The position numbers and the translations under genes are program-made. A stretch of 6,370 nt of DNA from an uncultured Clostridium sp. GTDB lineage: Bacteria > Bacillota > Clostridia > UBA1212 > UBA1255. Below, one piece after another: positions 5,503-6,370 of the stretch (positions within the stretch are counted from its first letter, which is position 1; each line of letters begins with the position of its first letter). The notes beneath the pieces are model-generated. The model saw only the letters and a program-made list of their open reading frames with translations. It was not told the origin of the DNA and did no database searches. The stretch lies in the NCBI GenBank assembly GCA_900555605.1, contig USLW01000123.1, forward strand, positions 1 to 6,370, given 5' to 3'.

Positions 5503-5704
5503 CAAAAAAATACCGCGAAAGAGGAAAATTTTGTGGTATACTATTTACCCGGATGCTAAGATGGCTCCGATTCGGATAAAGGCGGCATGTTCCGCATAAA
5601 ATACAATCCTGTGCCGGCCGCAGGGCGGACAGCCTTTCCCGGCGGCATTCTGATTCTGCGGCATTTTTGCGTAGCCGCTTATGTTTGGAAAGGTAGAATC
5701 GTTT

Positions 5705-6370
5705 ATGATAAAAAAACGTGGATTGCTTGTATTGACGACGGTCCTGTGTTTTCTGTTTGCTGCCGCGCCGCGTGCTGTTTTAGGGGCGGAACGCCTGAAC
5801 GGAGCGCTTTCCGTCCAGCAGGCAGAGGCCGGCGGCTCCTTTGCCGTGATCCTGCAGTTTCAGAGCGACGAACCCGTTTCAGGCTTTCAGGGAAGACTGA
5901 CGTATCCAAAGGAATATATCAGCGGCGTAACGGGCAGCGGCTTCGGTGAAATGGATGCATTTGAGATTGATTCTGAAAACGGCAGCATAGAACTGGGGTT
6001 TACGGCCGCCGGACCGGAGGGCGCGGCGCAGGTTTCCTGCGGCAGGGCAGTTTTTGTGCTGCAGCCCAATGTTCCTGCGGGAACGGAGATTGCCGTAAAA
6101 ATCAGTTTGCTTGAAATTACGGATATCAGCCAGATGGTCCCGGAGGGCTTTGAGCCGACAGAGGAAACCCTCAGGCTTACGGTAGCGGGTTCTGCCGCGA
6201 CGGCAGAACCAGAACCCACGCAGACGCCTACGCAGCGGCCGGAAACGCCGGCGCCGGAAAAGACTCCAGCGCGGACGCCGGAGCAGAGTACGCCGACAGC
6301 CGCGCCGCCGGAGCAGAGCAGCAGCCCGCTCAAAAGTGCGGCTCCCAGCAGCGCCGGCGCACTCCCGTCT
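5705..6370 (+). CDS. Secreted cohesin-like-domain protein with Pro/Thr-rich linker, 5' part
   Basis: The frame is open from the ATG at 5705 to the window end, 222 codons, with no stop, so the gene continues outside. Residues 1-28 are a signal peptide: MIKKR, a hydrophobic core, and a likely cut near VLGA. Residues about 33-161 resemble a cohesin/carbohydrate-binding-like beta sandwich: an opening strand with GGSFAVILQFQSDEPVSGFQGRLTYP, a central SIELGFTAAG, a CGRAVFVLQ strand and PAGTEIAVKISLLEITD. From about 163 the chain is a low-complexity linker with repeated TP, PE and PT pairs, typical of stalks that carry a domain through the cell wall; a C-terminal membrane or wall anchor would be expected beyond the window. 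GGAAAGG (5687-5693) is 11 bases before the start, slightly long. The cohesin assignment is by pattern only; no dockerin is seen here. The linker style echoes the insertions of the zinc-ribbon protein. Confidence 0.75.
   Translation, partial: MIKKRGLLVLTTVLCFLFAAAPRAVLGAERLNGALSVQQAEAGGSFAVILQFQSDEPVSGFQGRLTYPKEYISGVTGSGFGEMDAFEIDSENGSIELGFTAAGPEGAAQVSCGRAVFVLQPNVPAGTEIAVKISLLEITDISQMVPEGFEPTEETLRLTVAGSAATAEPEPTQTPTQRPETPAPEKTPARTPEQSTPTAAPPEQSSSPLKSAAPSSAGALPS

Larger units (their letters stand above)
5239..5704. other. divergent intergenic region (466 bases) with promoters and palindromes
   Basis: This gap separates the minus-strand mini-operon from the plus-strand cohesin-like gene. 5256-5390 is very AT-rich and holds a perfect TATAAT on the minus strand (5286-5291). 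It also holds a 22-codon plus-strand frame (5324-5392) with GGAG eight bases before its ATG. From 5442 to 5520 are three palindromes and the plus-strand promoter. From about 5509 to 5704 is an apparent leader with short GC-rich stems, for example GCGGC 5658-5662 with GCCGC 5674-5678, and TCCGA/TCGGA inside 5565-5577. No known riboswitch, tRNA or small RNA was recognised. Confidence 0.5.

Noticed and set aside
5492..5518. T-box-like text (GTGGTA ... TACCGCG) before the cohesin-like gene
   Set aside because: The T-box core is a contiguous GGTGGTACCGCG; here the halves are split by 12 bases, no specifier stem or terminator is seen, and the gene is not an amino-acid or tRNA synthetase gene. The TATAAT promoter explains the left half.
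5587..5949. 120-codon plus-strand frame overlapping the start of the cohesin-like gene
   Set aside because: It lacks a good ribosome binding site and is full of Arg and Cys, while the other frame from 5705 gives a signal peptide, a folded domain and a linker.
5887..6333. 148-codon minus-strand frame opposite the Pro/Thr linker
   Set aside because: Its Gly/Val/Ser-rich composition is the reverse complement of TP/PE-rich linker codons, and no ribosome binding site was sought or needed to explain it.

Overview
The window looks like chromosomal DNA from a Gram-positive Clostridia, most like a Lachnospiraceae- or Oscillospiraceae-type gut anaerobe. The basis is a NadD-YqeK fusion followed by rsfS, strong AGGAGG-type ribosome binding sites, a zinc-ribbon/DUF5050-like membrane protein, and a secreted cohesin-like protein with a Pro/Thr linker. 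This is inferred from gene content and style; no marker gene fixes the genus.

Bases 1-3078 hold a plus-strand series of housekeeping genes: the 3' part of a fused nicotinate-nucleotide adenylyltransferase/YqeK gene, rsfS (ribosomal silencing factor), a CorA-family divalent cation transporter, and a HAD phosphatase of the phosphoglycolate phosphatase type. The gaps are short (about 40-95 bases) and no convincing promoter was seen between the genes, so they could be co-transcribed. The YqeK domain keeps four of the five usual HD-motif metal-ligand positions, but the last Asp is replaced by Val.

Bases 3108-4484 (minus strand) encode a 458-residue protein: an N-terminal CxxC...CxxC zinc ribbon, one membrane span, and an extracytoplasmic region with seven YY-type strand motifs, interrupted by Pro/Thr-rich insertions. 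Its promoter region carries a perfect 8+8 inverted repeat that looks like an operator.

Bases about 4500-5400 are clearly AT-richer than the flanks (hand counts: 32% GC in 4921-4980 and 27% in 5341-5400, against 70% in 6241-6300). They carry a two-gene minus-strand unit with overlapping stop and start codons: a small two-span membrane protein and a secreted 96-residue protein built around a single FG-GAP/VCBS-type calcium-binding repeat. A perfect 15-bp stem hairpin ends this unit. It looks like an accessory insertion, though no transposase or attachment site is visible.

Bases 5400-6370 hold a plus-strand promoter (extended -10) with overlapping palindromes, a leader of roughly 190 bases, and the 5' part of a secreted protein with a cohesin-like domain and a Pro/Thr/Glu linker that runs off the window end. 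Together, 3108-6370 looks like a cell-surface locus next to a core-gene block. No complete, clearly new system can be demonstrated. The points most worth following are the degenerate YqeK site, the zinc-ribbon/propeller protein, the AT-rich mini-operon and the palindrome-decorated promoters.
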